A stretch of 64,000 bases of DNA. It comes from Cognatundibacterium curvum. Its GTDB lineage: Bacteria; Pseudomonadota; Gammaproteobacteria; Burkholderiales; Burkholderiaceae_D. The notes under the pieces were generated by a model. The model ran no database searches. It was not told where the DNA came from and saw only the letters and a program-made list of their open reading frames with translations. The position numbers and the translations under genes were made by a program. Below are positions 52,171-62,000 of this stretch, one piece after another; positions within the stretch are counted from its first letter, which is position 1, and each line of letters starts with the position of its first letter. The DNA is taken from NCBI RefSeq assembly GCF_014284235.1, contig NZ_JACOGD010000001.1:372001-436000 (forward strand). Direction: 5' to 3'.

Positions 52171-52881
52171 ATGGATGGCACTGGCGACTTGTTCACGTCG
52201 TTCATGCATGCACTCGGGGCCGAATTCAACATCATAGTCGTTCGCTACCCTACAGATAAGACCCTGAATTACCGTGAACTTTTAGCGCATGCGCGACGAT
52301 CACTTCCTACCGATGAGCCCTACTTCATTCTGGGTGAGTCGTTCTCAGGCCCTTTAGCTATTTCTCTTGCGGCCGAGACTCCGTCACACTTATGTGGTGT
52401 CATTCTGTGTGCCACGTTTGCACGCAATCCGCGACCGTATCTGACTCCATTCAAATCTCTGCTGGCAGTTGCGCCCGTTCACTGGATGCCGCCTGCTGTA
52501 TTAAGCTGGGCTCTGCTAGGCGCTTTCGGAACAAGGATGCTGCGCTCTGACATTGCGCAGGCTGTCGGGCGTGTTGCCCCTGCTGTCCTCCGCACCAGAT
52601 TGCAAATGGTCGCTTCCTTAGATGTTTCGGCTCAGCTCTCGGTATTAGTTGTGCCTTGTCTGTACCTGCAGGCCACGCATGATCGTTTAGTTCCCGAGAG
52701 CGCCGCGGAGCATATTAAAAGTATTCTGCCGCAGGTTTCGTTGGTCAGAATTAACGCGCCACATTGCCTGCTACAAACTGTGCCAGAGAATGCCGCCAGC
52801 GTTGTTTCCACATTTCTCCGTGAGTCTATACTGCTTAAGCAAGCTGCTGATATTAGACATAATCCAATGCAATTTAAATAA
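52171..52881 (+). CDS. Alpha/beta-hydrolase family protein, 5' end doubtful
   Basis: 236 residues from the first ATG. Nucleophile elbow FILGESFSGPLAISLA, Asp in QATHDRLVPE and His in INAPHCLLQT complete the triad. The frame upstream encodes the expected first strand (LTLVLLPG before MDGTGD), but between the in-frame stop (52135, within a GTTAGAGC box) and this ATG there is no ATG, GTG or TTG. The gene may start at a rare codon (ATA 52144) or have lost its start. Confidence 0.75.
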   Translation: MDGTGDLFTSFMHALGAEFNIIVVRYPTDKTLNYRELLAHARRSLPTDEPYFILGESFSGPLAISLAAETPSHLCGVILCATFARNPRPYLTPFKSLLAVAPVHWMPPAVLSWALLGAFGTRMLRSDIAQAVGRVAPAVLRTRLQMVASLDVSAQLSVLVVPCLYLQATHDRLVPESAAEHIKSILPQVSLVRINAPHCLLQTVPENAASVVSTFLRESILLKQAADIRHNPMQFK

Positions 52882-52903
52882 GAAATAAGAAATAAGAAAT
52901 AAG
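52876..52903 (+). repeat. Tandem repeat, 4 x 7 bp
   Basis: AAATAAG repeated four times without change, overlapping the stop codon of the hydrolase. Confidence 0.9.
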
Positions 52904-53192
52904 ATGTCAGCATACTCAGAGTTAAAACTTTCGCAAAATGACCGCCGTCCCTTCGTAATGTTGCGTGCAATTTCAGAGGCTCATTCTGTGACGTGGTCTG
53001 CGCACTGACTGAACACATTGCACTTGGCGTTGCCCCCAGCCACAAGGTCAGCTCCGCGCATTCTTATTGCATGGTTTTGGCACCGGATTGTTTTTGATCT
53101 GCAGGTTTCTTTTAGTACAATTAACAACGCTAACCTCATCGCTTATGTCACGGTCAACATCGACATTAGAGATCACTACAGATCCCTGCCCT
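52882..53192. other. Intergenic stretch: tandem repeat, a 34-codon ORF and attC-like boxes
   Basis: After the AAATAAG repeats an ORF at 52904-53008 (34 codons, MSAYSELKLSQN...) could be a small gene or an N-terminal fragment. At 53125-53170 GCTAACC ... CATTAGAG resembles an eroded attC. Nothing else stands out. Confidence 0.4.
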
Positions 53193-53570
53193 ATGGACTA
53201 CACTTGCCCCAGCTGTGCGTGTTCGCTTAAAAAAGAACCACCCGGATTCCAGCCACTTTCTGGCCAGCGGCGCTGGCTTCCACTCAAAACAAGTATGGCC
53301 TGTAGCCGTTGCAACACGCGGGTCGAGCTCAATGTGCACCCCATTGAAAAGAAAACGCGCTTCCTTGAATTGGGCATGTTTTGCTTACTGATCTTGCTCT
53401 CAACGTGGGAACACTCTATGTCCTTTGTATGGATAGCATTGCTATGGGGCGGTCTGAGCGAAATAGGTCTGGCGCTTTGGTCGCGTCTGTATTTGAGTGA
53501 CTGGAAGCGTTATGTTCCGGCCAGACCAGACGAGCCAGCCTTTGCGAAACCTGATTCATTTAATACGTAA
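53193..53570 (+). CDS. Zinc-ribbon membrane protein (125 aa)
   Basis: ATG at 53193, chosen because it starts the zinc ribbon YTCPSCACSL...MACSRCNTRVEL (two CxxC). Two hydrophobic segments follow (FLELGMFCLLILLSTW, FVWIALLWGGLSEIGLAL). Unknown function. Confidence 0.65.
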   Translation: MDYTCPSCACSLKKEPPGFQPLSGQRRWLPLKTSMACSRCNTRVELNVHPIEKKTRFLELGMFCLLILLSTWEHSMSFVWIALLWGGLSEIGLALWSRLYLSDWKRYVPARPDEPAFAKPDSFNT

Positions 53571-53575
53571 ACACT

Positions 53576-53875
53576 ATGCAAAAGCTATTAATCAACTTGC
53601 TCATTTTCTCTCTAGGTTTTTCCTGGGTGACTGCAAGACAGCATCACAAAATAACTTTTAGTTTGGCAGCCCGTATTGCCTTGATTGGACTGACTTTGCT
53701 GGCATTAGTCGCCTTGCACGCCTTGTTGATAGCGCACCAGTCTTTAAGCACGGCTTTTTTTGTACTCAATAATGCTAATGATGCGCAAATGGGTGTGATT
53801 TATGGTGTGTGCGCAATTTACATTTCGATTTTATGTTTTATTTGGGTCGTTTCTTTGCGCCTCAAACTTAAATAG
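53576..53875 (+). CDS. Membrane protein (99 aa)
   Basis: Starts 5 nt after the previous stop. Helices LINLLIFSLGFSWVT, ARIALIGLTLLALVALHALLIAH and GVIYGVCAIYISILCFIWVVSL. Unknown function; probably co-transcribed with the zinc-ribbon gene. Confidence 0.6.
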   Translation: MQKLLINLLIFSLGFSWVTARQHHKITFSLAARIALIGLTLLALVALHALLIAHQSLSTAFFVLNNANDAQMGVIYGVCAIYISILCFIWVVSLRLKLK

Positions 53876-53960
53876 ACACAGATCAACTTAGAATCAAAAA
53901 TTCAACAAATCTGCCAAGATTGCCATCAAGCATGACTGACTATTCGATATAATTCAGACC

Positions 53961-54377
53961 ATGCGATCTTCTTTTTTACTCCGTCAACTGATTTCCTGGA
54001 TAGCTTGCTTTGCCTTGCTGTTCAATGGATTTGCGCCCGCTCTGACGGCTGCTTTTCCTGGGAAGCAGGCGGATGGCTTGTGGGTGGAAATTTGCAGTGC
54101 CAACGGTAGTAAAGCGCTCAAGCTGATTGCGGTTAGCGCGGATGCTGATCAGAAAACGCCAACGGATCAGATGCAGGGCACGCAGAGTAAGGTGCATAAA
54201 GGGCATTGTGCTAACTGTCTGCCGCATGCTGATCATGCCGTGTTGATCAATACCGCGCTCAGCGATATACAGCCTGCCGAAATTGGCGCATCCTTCCCGC
54301 CGCTTTTTTACCATTCTCCCAAACAGCTTTTTTCCTGGGCCAGTGCGCAGCCCAGGGCACCACCTTTCCTGGCCTGA
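53961..54377 (+). CDS. DUF2946-like protein (138 aa)
   Basis: Signal-like hydrophobic N-terminus (LISWIACFALLFNGFAPAL). Contains LWVEICSANGSKAL and HKGHCANCLPHADHAVL, the Cys/His pattern of DUF2946 proteins, which often lie beside copper-handling genes. First gene of the cluster leading to MbnP/MbnH. A metal-related envelope role is inferred. Confidence 0.72.
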   Translation: MRSSFLLRQLISWIACFALLFNGFAPALTAAFPGKQADGLWVEICSANGSKALKLIAVSADADQKTPTDQMQGTQSKVHKGHCANCLPHADHAVLINTALSDIQPAEIGASFPPLFYHSPKQLFSWASAQPRAPPFLA

Positions 54378-54653
54378 GTCCTTCAGGCATCTGATTTCAC
54401 GCTGCTTCTTTGCATAAGCTGCTGACAGCGCGGTCTGCTGCTGTCGCTGCGCGCTGCCTTACCAGTGTTCGCGCCAGCATTTTCGCTATGTTCAGCGTCT
54501 GCACCGCCTTGTGAGTCAATCTGAATCAATTTGATTCATCCAGCCTGAAGGCTGCTCTTAGCTCCAGATTGTTTCATCTATCCCAAAGGCCGTGAATGGT
54601 GCTCGCCTGTCTGCAGGCGGCCTTGATCGCTGCCATAGCGTACAGAGGGAAAT

Positions 54654-54860
54654 ATGTCTGCTTCTTTAAAAAAGTCTGAAGTCTGTTTACTGGCGCTGCA
54701 CTGCTTTAACGTGGCGGCGATTTGTGCTTTGGGTGTGTGGCATGCGTATGCCTTTATGAGTGTACCCAAGGCTACGCAACAGGGTATTCACCTTGAGCGC
54801 TTGAAGCTGATTCCGGCCGAGGCGGCCAGACCTGCGTTCAAGTCAGTCACTCCAATCTGA
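54654..54860 (+). CDS. Small membrane protein (68 aa)
   Basis: SD AGAGGGAA upstream of the ATG. One transmembrane helix (CLLALHCFNVAAICALGVWHAY) and a short periplasmic tail. Lies between the DUF2946-like and beta-barrel genes; the 276 bp before it show no gene. Unknown function. Confidence 0.6.
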   Translation: MSASLKKSEVCLLALHCFNVAAICALGVWHAYAFMSVPKATQQGIHLERLKLIPAEAARPAFKSVTPI

Positions 54861-54909
54861 GTATGTATTTTGTTTTGTTCCTATTTTGTTCCTAAAAAAA
54901 GAAATATCC

Positions 54910-55881
54910 ATGTCTACTTTAAATTTATGCAGCACGGTCAGGCGCCCTGCTTTTTTGATGCTGTCCACGCTGGCGTTTCTCGCTGCAAGCAATGCGCAGG
55001 CTTCTTGCGGTAGCAGTTTTTGCCTGGTCAATACTGACTGGTCGGTACAGGGTGCCTGGCTGGAGCGCGGTACCCGTGTGGATTTGCGGTTTGAGCAGGT
55101 GAATCAAAATCGTTTGATGTCTGCTGCAGAAAAAGTCACGCCATCGAATGCCAATGAAGTCGAGCTGGAAACGATCAGCCGGCGCTGGGTGTTCAATCTG
55201 GATCATGCGTTTCATGACAACTGGGGCGTATCCCTTGTCCTGCCCTTTATTGATCGTTCACATGTGCATACCGAAAGCGCTGAAAGGGTCAACTGGACGT
55301 ATCGCCAGATGGGTGACGCACGTGCGGCCTTACGCTACCAATCCGACATACAAGAATCAGCAAATGGTAAAAACGCAGTCATGGGTGCGACGTTGGGATT
55401 CAAACTGGCCACGGCAAAAACCAATATCGCGAACAACACCGGCACACCCGCCGAGCGCAGTCTGCAAGCTGGCAGCGGCACCACCGACCTGACCGGCAGC
55501 GCCTATTACCGGCGTGTGTTACCTGACCTGGCAAGCACCTGGTTTGTGCAGCTCAATACAGAAATCCCGCTCAATGAAAAAGATGGCTATCAACCGGGTG
55601 CCACTGTAGGTGTGGATCTGGGGCTGCGTACTGAGTGGAAGTATGGCATCTCGCCCATGCTGCAACTGAATTTCCAGCATAAGAAACGTGACTCTGGCAT
55701 TCAGGCTGAACCTGACAATTCTGGTGGCCGCTCGCTCTCCATCAGCCCCGGACTGAGTTACCGCATCAATGCGCGCAGCCATCTCTACGGCTTCGCACAG
55801 CTGCCTGTCTACCAATACGTCAATGGCGTGCAACTCGCACCGAAATGGGCATTTACTTTGGGCCTGCAATCGTCTTTCTAA
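54910..55881 (+). CDS. Outer-membrane beta-barrel protein (323 aa)
   Basis: ATG at 54910 gives a clean signal peptide (LSTLAFLAASNAQAS). Mature protein has many alternating strands ending in FTLGLQSSF, an outer-membrane C-terminal signature. CGSSFCLVNTDWSVQGAW near the start is a Cys pair typical of the beta-barrels that accompany metal-related pairs. Transport role (metal or chelate) inferred from neighbours. Confidence 0.75.
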   Translation: MSTLNLCSTVRRPAFLMLSTLAFLAASNAQASCGSSFCLVNTDWSVQGAWLERGTRVDLRFEQVNQNRLMSAAEKVTPSNANEVELETISRRWVFNLDHAFHDNWGVSLVLPFIDRSHVHTESAERVNWTYRQMGDARAALRYQSDIQESANGKNAVMGATLGFKLATAKTNIANNTGTPAERSLQAGSGTTDLTGSAYYRRVLPDLASTWFVQLNTEIPLNEKDGYQPGATVGVDLGLRTEWKYGISPMLQLNFQHKKRDSGIQAEPDNSGGRSLSISPGLSYRINARSHLYGFAQLPVYQYVNGVQLAPKWAFTLGLQSSF

Positions 55882-55912
55882 CCTTTTTAATTTCTTAATT
55901 TAGGCAATCAAT

Positions 55913-56878
55913 ATGAAAACATTCCAAACAATCCAAACATCACGCCCGGCAGCATTGTCCTTACTGGCCTTGTCTGCACTGACATTGCTCAGCGCTTGCG
56001 GTGGTTCCGGTGGCAGCACAACGCCTGCGGTGACCTATCCTGCAGTAATGCCGGTCTCGGTCAACTTTGAATTACTCGCCAATGGGGTACCCGTGAAATG
56101 CGGTTCCAGCATCACAGGCCTGGGTAGCAAAGCCAGCACTGCAGAATTGAAAGATGCGCGTTTTTACATCTCCAATGTCAAGCTGATCGATGCCAACGAT
56201 AAGCTGGTACCTGTCACCCTGACTGCGAACGACTGGCAAAATGATCAGGTCAGCCTGATCAGCTTTAACGATGGCAGCACAACTGCCTGCGGCGGCACCG
56301 CATTACCTACCAATAGCGTAATCAGCGGCACGGTTCCTGGCGCGGCTTACAAGGGTATCAGCTATGAAATCGGTGTGCCTGAAACGCTGAACCATACTGA
56401 CTACGCAACTGCGACCAAACCAATGAATGTGGCTGCGATGGCATGGAGCTGGACCTCGGGCCGCAAGTTCCTGAAGCTGGAATTAAACCCTGTCGGTGGT
56501 GTGAATGTCACCCGCATCAACAATACCACCGTGCCACCGACCACCACCAACAGCGTGTCGTCAACCTGGAATCTGCATTTAGGTTCAGTCGGCTGCACGA
56601 CCAATGCAAGCAATGGCAGCTATAGCTGCACGAATTCGAATCGTATGGTGGTCAAGCTCGCAAACTTTGACGCTGACAAACAAAAAATCTCGCTGGATCT
56701 GAATGCATTGTATGCAGCAAGCGATCTGAGCAGCGATACCAGCGGCGCCGTCGGCTGTATGTCGGGTACCACTGATCAGGAATGTAAAGGGATATTTGAC
56801 AGCTTTAAAATTGATCTGAGCAGCGGCAACCCAACCACCGCCGGTGTGCAATCTGTGTTTGTGGCACGCAATAAATAA
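55913..56878 (+). CDS. MbnP-family (metallo-mystery pair four-Cys) lipoprotein
   Basis: 321 residues, lipobox LLSACGGS (C29). MPVSVNFELLANGVPVKCG, ELKDARFYISNVKLID and the tryptophan motif MAWSWTSGRKFLKLEL (~176-191) match MbnP proteins; later LHLGSVGC, YSCTNSN, VGCMSGT and QECKGIF supply Cys residues. In known systems a Trp of MbnP is oxidised to kynurenine by MbnH to make a copper-binding site. Stop overlaps the start of the next gene (TAATG). Confidence 0.85.
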   Translation: MKTFQTIQTSRPAALSLLALSALTLLSACGGSGGSTTPAVTYPAVMPVSVNFELLANGVPVKCGSSITGLGSKASTAELKDARFYISNVKLIDANDKLVPVTLTANDWQNDQVSLISFNDGSTTACGGTALPTNSVISGTVPGAAYKGISYEIGVPETLNHTDYATATKPMNVAAMAWSWTSGRKFLKLELNPVGGVNVTRINNTTVPPTTTNSVSSTWNLHLGSVGCTTNASNGSYSCTNSNRMVVKLANFDADKQKISLDLNALYAASDLSSDTSGAVGCMSGTTDQECKGIFDSFKIDLSSGNPTTAGVQSVFVARNK

Positions 56879-58053
56879 TGGCAGCCATCTTCAGCCGTTC
56901 TATGCTGTCTGGACTCTCGCTGTTAGCCAGCACCGTGATGCTGCTGGCCTGCGGTTCAGGCGGCTCTGGTGGAGGTGGCCCCTCCTCAACCCATAGTCAT
57001 GCAACGCCAGTCACGCCTGCATTGAATGGATTCCCGGAAGCCATCATTCCGGCATCGAACCCTTATACCGAGGAAAAAATGCAGCTCGGGCGTCAGCTGT
57101 TTTATGACACCCGGCTGTCCGGCAATGGCAGCCAGTCCTGTGCTTCTTGCCATCAGCAAGACAAGGCATTTACCGATGGTCGCCCGCTCGCAATCGGTTC
57201 GACCGGTGAAACCCATCCACGTAATTCGCAAGGTCTGGCTAATGTGGTGTATCACGCGACCCTGACCTGGGCCAATCCGGTACTGACCGAGCTGGAACGA
57301 CAGATGGAAGTACCGCTGTTCGGTGAACATCCGGTAGAAATGGGGATCAATGATCAGAACAAGAACACCGTGCTGTCACGCTTCCGGCAAGATCCGGCGG
57401 TGATAAAGCAGTTTCAGGCAGCGTTCCCGAAGGATGCAGATCCGGTCAGTTTCGCCAATATCATTGCCGCGATTGCGAGCTTTGAACGGGCGCTGGTGTC
57501 CAGTGATTCGCGCTATGACCAGTTCTTGCAGAAAAAAGCGACACTGAGCGCATCCGAATTACGCGGCATGAATCTGTTCATGGGAGAAAAGGCCGAGTGC
57601 TTCCATTGTCATGGCAGTTTTAACTTCAATGATCAGGTCAAGTTCAAAGGATTGTCGCAAGTCGACACGCCTTTCCATAACACCGGGCTGTATAACATTG
57701 ATGGCAAAGGCGGCTTCCCCTTCCCTAACCGCGGCTTATTTGAAAGCACTTTGCGGGCACAGGATATGGGTGCATTCCGCGCCCCCAGCTTGCGCAATGT
57801 CGCAGTGACAGCGCCGTATATGCATGATGGTTCCATCGCGACGCTGAAGGAGGTGCTGGATTTTTATGCCGCCGGTGGACGCCATATCACGACCGGGATC
57901 TACGCGGGGGATGGCAGAACAAATCCGTATAAGAGCGATTTAATCACCAGAATTAATCTGAGTGAGCAGGATAAATCGGATCTGATCGACTTTCTCGGCA
58001 CGCTGACGGATGACAAGTTTCTCAAAAATCCAAGATTCTCGAATCCAAACTGA
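56878..58053 (+). CDS. MbnH-family di-haem cytochrome (MauG-like)
   Basis: 391 residues. Lipobox LLACGSG (C25). Two c-haem sites: CASCH (88-92) and CFHCH (241-245), plus VAVTAPYMHDGSIATLKEVLDFYAAGG, typical of the bacterial di-haem peroxidase/MauG superfamily. Translationally coupled to the MbnP-like gene, which is its expected substrate. Acts in the periplasm. Confidence 0.88.
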   Translation: MAAIFSRSMLSGLSLLASTVMLLACGSGGSGGGGPSSTHSHATPVTPALNGFPEAIIPASNPYTEEKMQLGRQLFYDTRLSGNGSQSCASCHQQDKAFTDGRPLAIGSTGETHPRNSQGLANVVYHATLTWANPVLTELERQMEVPLFGEHPVEMGINDQNKNTVLSRFRQDPAVIKQFQAAFPKDADPVSFANIIAAIASFERALVSSDSRYDQFLQKKATLSASELRGMNLFMGEKAECFHCHGSFNFNDQVKFKGLSQVDTPFHNTGLYNIDGKGGFPFPNRGLFESTLRAQDMGAFRAPSLRNVAVTAPYMHDGSIATLKEVLDFYAAGGRHITTGIYAGDGRTNPYKSDLITRINLSEQDKSDLIDFLGTLTDDKFLKNPRFSNPN

Positions 58054-58103
58054 AGCCTGAACACCATCAATTCCGGGGCCAGTCCCCGGGTTTTGGAGTA
58101 TGC

Positions 58104-58718
58104 ATGAATTTCCCCATTTGCAATCACACAGCCATTTTTCTGGCGGCACGGACAGAAATGACAGAACAGCAGGCGGCAAAGCTCTGGTGCGTAAAAAGTG
58201 GCGCGATCCGGATTGATACCCTTGCGCCCGAAGCTACAACCACCAAGCCCGGCTTTCTGAGACTGGCGTTGAAAGGAGACCTGATCGGCGTTGAGCGTCT
58301 GGCGGCGATGCCCGAACAGCTAAGACTCACGGCAATTACCCCAAGCTGTCTGAGTCCGGTGAATTTAGCCGATGAGCAGCAATGGCAGCAATGCTTGTTG
58401 CAGGCGCTGCTCAGCGCGCACCAGCGCCATCGTGAAGCGATGGACTTACGTTGCGGCACGGTCGATGAACGGGTACGCAAGCTGCTGCAACTACTGGCAG
58501 ACTCTGGGCCCGACGATACGGACAAGGATTTGCCTTGTACCTTGCCCAGTCTGGGAAACATGGCGGACATCCTGCTGTCCACGCGCGAATCAATTTGCCG
58601 TGCGCTGACTCACTTACGCGACACCCATATGCTGGAAGACCAAAACCCAGCGCATATGAAAAGACGCAGGCTGGAAAATCGTTCTCATCTGATCCGTAAT
58701 ATACAGGTGCTGCAATAA
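58104..58718 (+). CDS. Crp/Fnr-family transcriptional regulator
   Basis: 204 residues. The N-terminal cyclic-nucleotide-binding-like domain is divergent; the C-terminal winged helix contains PSLGNMADILLSTRESICRALTHLRD, the recognition-helix segment. No Fnr-type Cys cluster is visible. SD GGAGT. Follows mbnH by 50 bp and probably regulates this cluster. Confidence 0.78.
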   Translation: MNFPICNHTAIFLAARTEMTEQQAAKLWCVKSGAIRIDTLAPEATTTKPGFLRLALKGDLIGVERLAAMPEQLRLTAITPSCLSPVNLADEQQWQQCLLQALLSAHQRHREAMDLRCGTVDERVRKLLQLLADSGPDDTDKDLPCTLPSLGNMADILLSTRESICRALTHLRDTHMLEDQNPAHMKRRRLENRSHLIRNIQVLQ

Positions 58719-59006
58719 ACTTCATTTCCACGCCCGGATTCTTTACTTTTTGCTTTCAACTCAGACATCCTCAGCGCCTGCAATGTAGCTACGCTGGGGA
58801 TTTTGTCGATTTATGTTGAATTTCTGAACTGAATGTGAGGTTTTGCTACATTCCCAGCTTATCAGGATGATAAACTTGCCCACAAGCTGTATGTGCCGCC
58901 CAAGCAGCTTGTTTAGTATCAGAATCAGCTCCTCACCAGCAGAAGAAGAAAGAAAATCTGTTGAGTCAGACCTGTTCTGTGATGGCGGTTCCCAAAATGA
59001 AACTTT

Positions 59007-62000
59007 ATGTCTTTATCCAGTAGTCCGAACACAGTAAAACCGATTTTATCCGGCGATATACGCCCGGATCTGCTCCGCCAGGAAGTACTGGCAGATATTC
59101 TTGAAGCAACAGCCGACGCACGGCCAGAACACACCGCGCTGATTTGTGGCGACCTTAGCCTGAGCTATGCCGAGCTAAATGCGCGTGCTGATCTGGTCGC
59201 TCACCACTTGATACAAGCGGGCGTGGTTCCGGGGCAAATTCTGGGTTTATGGTTGCCGCGCGGGACAGACCTGCTGGTGATGCAGGCCGGGATAGCAAAG
59301 ACAGGCGCGGCCTGGTTGCCGTTTGATGCCGATACACCGCCAGAGCGGGTTTTGGTTTGCCTGCAGGATGCGCAGGCATTTGGCTTATTGAGCACATCAA
59401 CCTTAGCGCAGACGCTGACTGACTCCGGCTTGACGATCTGGGATGCTGCTGACTTGCTGGCCCCGGTACAGACTACGCTGCAAAGGCGCCAGGGATGTGC
59501 TGCGACCGATCCGGCCTATGTGATTTACACCTCGGGGTCGACCGGCAAGCCCAAGGGCATCCTGGTTAATCAGGGCAGTATCTGTCATTTCTTACGTAGC
59601 GAAAATGCCGTACTGGGCATACAAGCCAGCGATAAAGTGTATCAGGGCTTTTCGGTTGCGTTTGACATGTCGTTTGAAGAAATCTGGATCAGTTATCTGG
59701 TTGGCGCGACCTTGTGGATAGCGCCTAAGGAAATCACTGGCGACCCGGATGCGCTGCCGCTGGCGCTGGCGGCAAACCAGATCACAGTACTGCACGCTGT
59801 CCCTACCCTGCTCGCTTTATTTACCCAGGATGTACCCAGCCTGCGCCTCATCAATCTGGGTGGTGAAATGTGCCCGGAATCGCTGGTGGCGAAATGGAGT
59901 CGCGCCGGACGCCAGATGTTTAACACCTATGGCCCGACTGAGGCGACGGTCTCCGCCAGTCTGGCTCAGTTGTATCCGGATCAGCCTGTCACGATAGGCA
60001 AGCCGCTGCCTAACTATTCCATGATGGTGATTTCCACCGAGCTGGAGCAAGGCTTGCGTTTATTGGATGTGAGTGAAACCGGGGAACTGTGTATTTCCGG
60101 ACCCGGTGTGGCGTGTGGCTATCTGGGGCGCCCGGATCTGACTGCGGAAAAATTCCTGGCCAATCCCTGGTCGCAATCTGAGCACGATCAGCGCCTGTAT
60201 CGTACCGGCGACCTGGCAGTCATTCAGGACGACGGCAGTATTCAATGCCTGGGCCGCGCCGATGATCAGGTGAAGATACGCGGCTTCCGCGTCGAACTGG
60301 GTGAAATCGAAACCCTGCTGGCGCAACAAGCTGGCGTAGGAACGGTCGCCGTGGTGCTCAGAAAAGATCAGGATATTGATCAGATCGTCGCCTTCATCGT
60401 GCGTGACACTGCACATACGGACAATGAAGATCAAGCTGCCTTTGTGAGCCGTTTGCGTCAGCAACTGGCAACGGCGCTGCCACCTTACATGCTGCCAGCG
60501 CGTTTCGAGTTACTGGAAGCTGTGGTACGTCTGACCTCTGGCAAAATAGACCGCAATCATTTGAAACGCCTGGAACTGAGCGCAGCACTTGCGACCGGAG
60601 AATCAGACCTTCCTGAAAATCCGGCTGAAGCATGTCTGTTCCCGGCCTTAGCGCATTTGTTCCCCGGGCAAGCCATACTGCGCTCAGCTGACTTCTTCCG
60701 GGATCTGGGTGGTCACTCCTTACTGGCGGCGCGTCTGGTATCAGCCATACGGAAAGACCCGCGCTTTGCCTATTTCAAGATTGCTGATATTTATCAGCAG
60801 CGACGCGTTGGTGCCATTGCTGAGGTGCTGGCTGCCTCTCTGCAGCAACCGGCAGCGACAACAACACGTAGTGAACGCAAGTTTGCCCCTGACTGGAAAC
60901 GCTATGCATGCGGAGTCGCACAGGCAGCGAGTATTCCCTGGCTGGTTGCTATGCGTATGGTGCAATGGCTGGCTCCCTTTTTTGCCTACCATTTTTTCAC
61001 CGGTGATGCGGATGACTCCATCCCGCGCGCCGTTGCATTATCCGTTGCCGCCTTCCTGCTGTTGACCTTGGCAGAATTTGGCATTGCGATTCTGGGCAAA
61101 CGCCTGATTGCTGGCAATCTGAAGCCGGGTCATTATCCTTTATGGGGCTTCACCTACTTCCGCTGGTGGCTGAGTGACAGACTGATAGAGGCCGCACCGG
61201 TGTATATGCTCAGTGGCTCTTCGCTTTATACCTGGTGGCTGCGTGCACTGGGTGCACGTATAGGGCACGACGTAATCATAGGTTCGATGACGATACGGGC
61301 ACCGGAATTACTGCAGATCGGTGATGGCGTCAGCGTAGGCAATGCCTGTAACTTTGAAAATGCCAGAGTACAGAATGGCGAACTCATCCTGGGTCAGATA
61401 GCACTGGGCAAAGACGCCTGTGTTGGTTCCTATGCTGTACTGGAAGGAAACGTGAGCCTGGCGGAAGCGGCCCATCTGGAGGGCCAATCAGCGCTGGCTG
61501 AGGGACAGCATATTCCGGCATTCCGTGTCTGGGCAGGCTCTCCTGCGCGCGATACCGGTGCATTTACGCCCGACCCTGACTCGCCACGGCCTGCGCTGAG
61601 TACGCTACGTGCCGCATGGGAAGCTTGCTTTTTCATCTGCGGCTCACTGTTTATCTGCGCCTTGTTTTTCATGCCGGTCTTTCCTAGCTTTGTCACGATA
61701 GACTGGTTAGACAGCATAGATACGCTTTCTTTCCTGAATGGGAATTCGGTACCGCTGCAATTACTCAAGTATTTCCTGCTGGCCTTCCCGGCTACAGCAG
61801 TATTGATTATTTGCACGGCGCTGTTATCAGCGGGCATACGCTGGAGTGTACTGCCGCGCTTACAAGCGGGTAAGTACGCGGTCCATAGCAAAGTCTATCT
61901 GGGCAAATGGCTGGTCAATCAGATACAGGAATCCAGCCTCAATGTATTGCACGGCGTGTATGCAACGGTCTTTGCCCCCTTCTGGTACCGGCTGTTAGGT

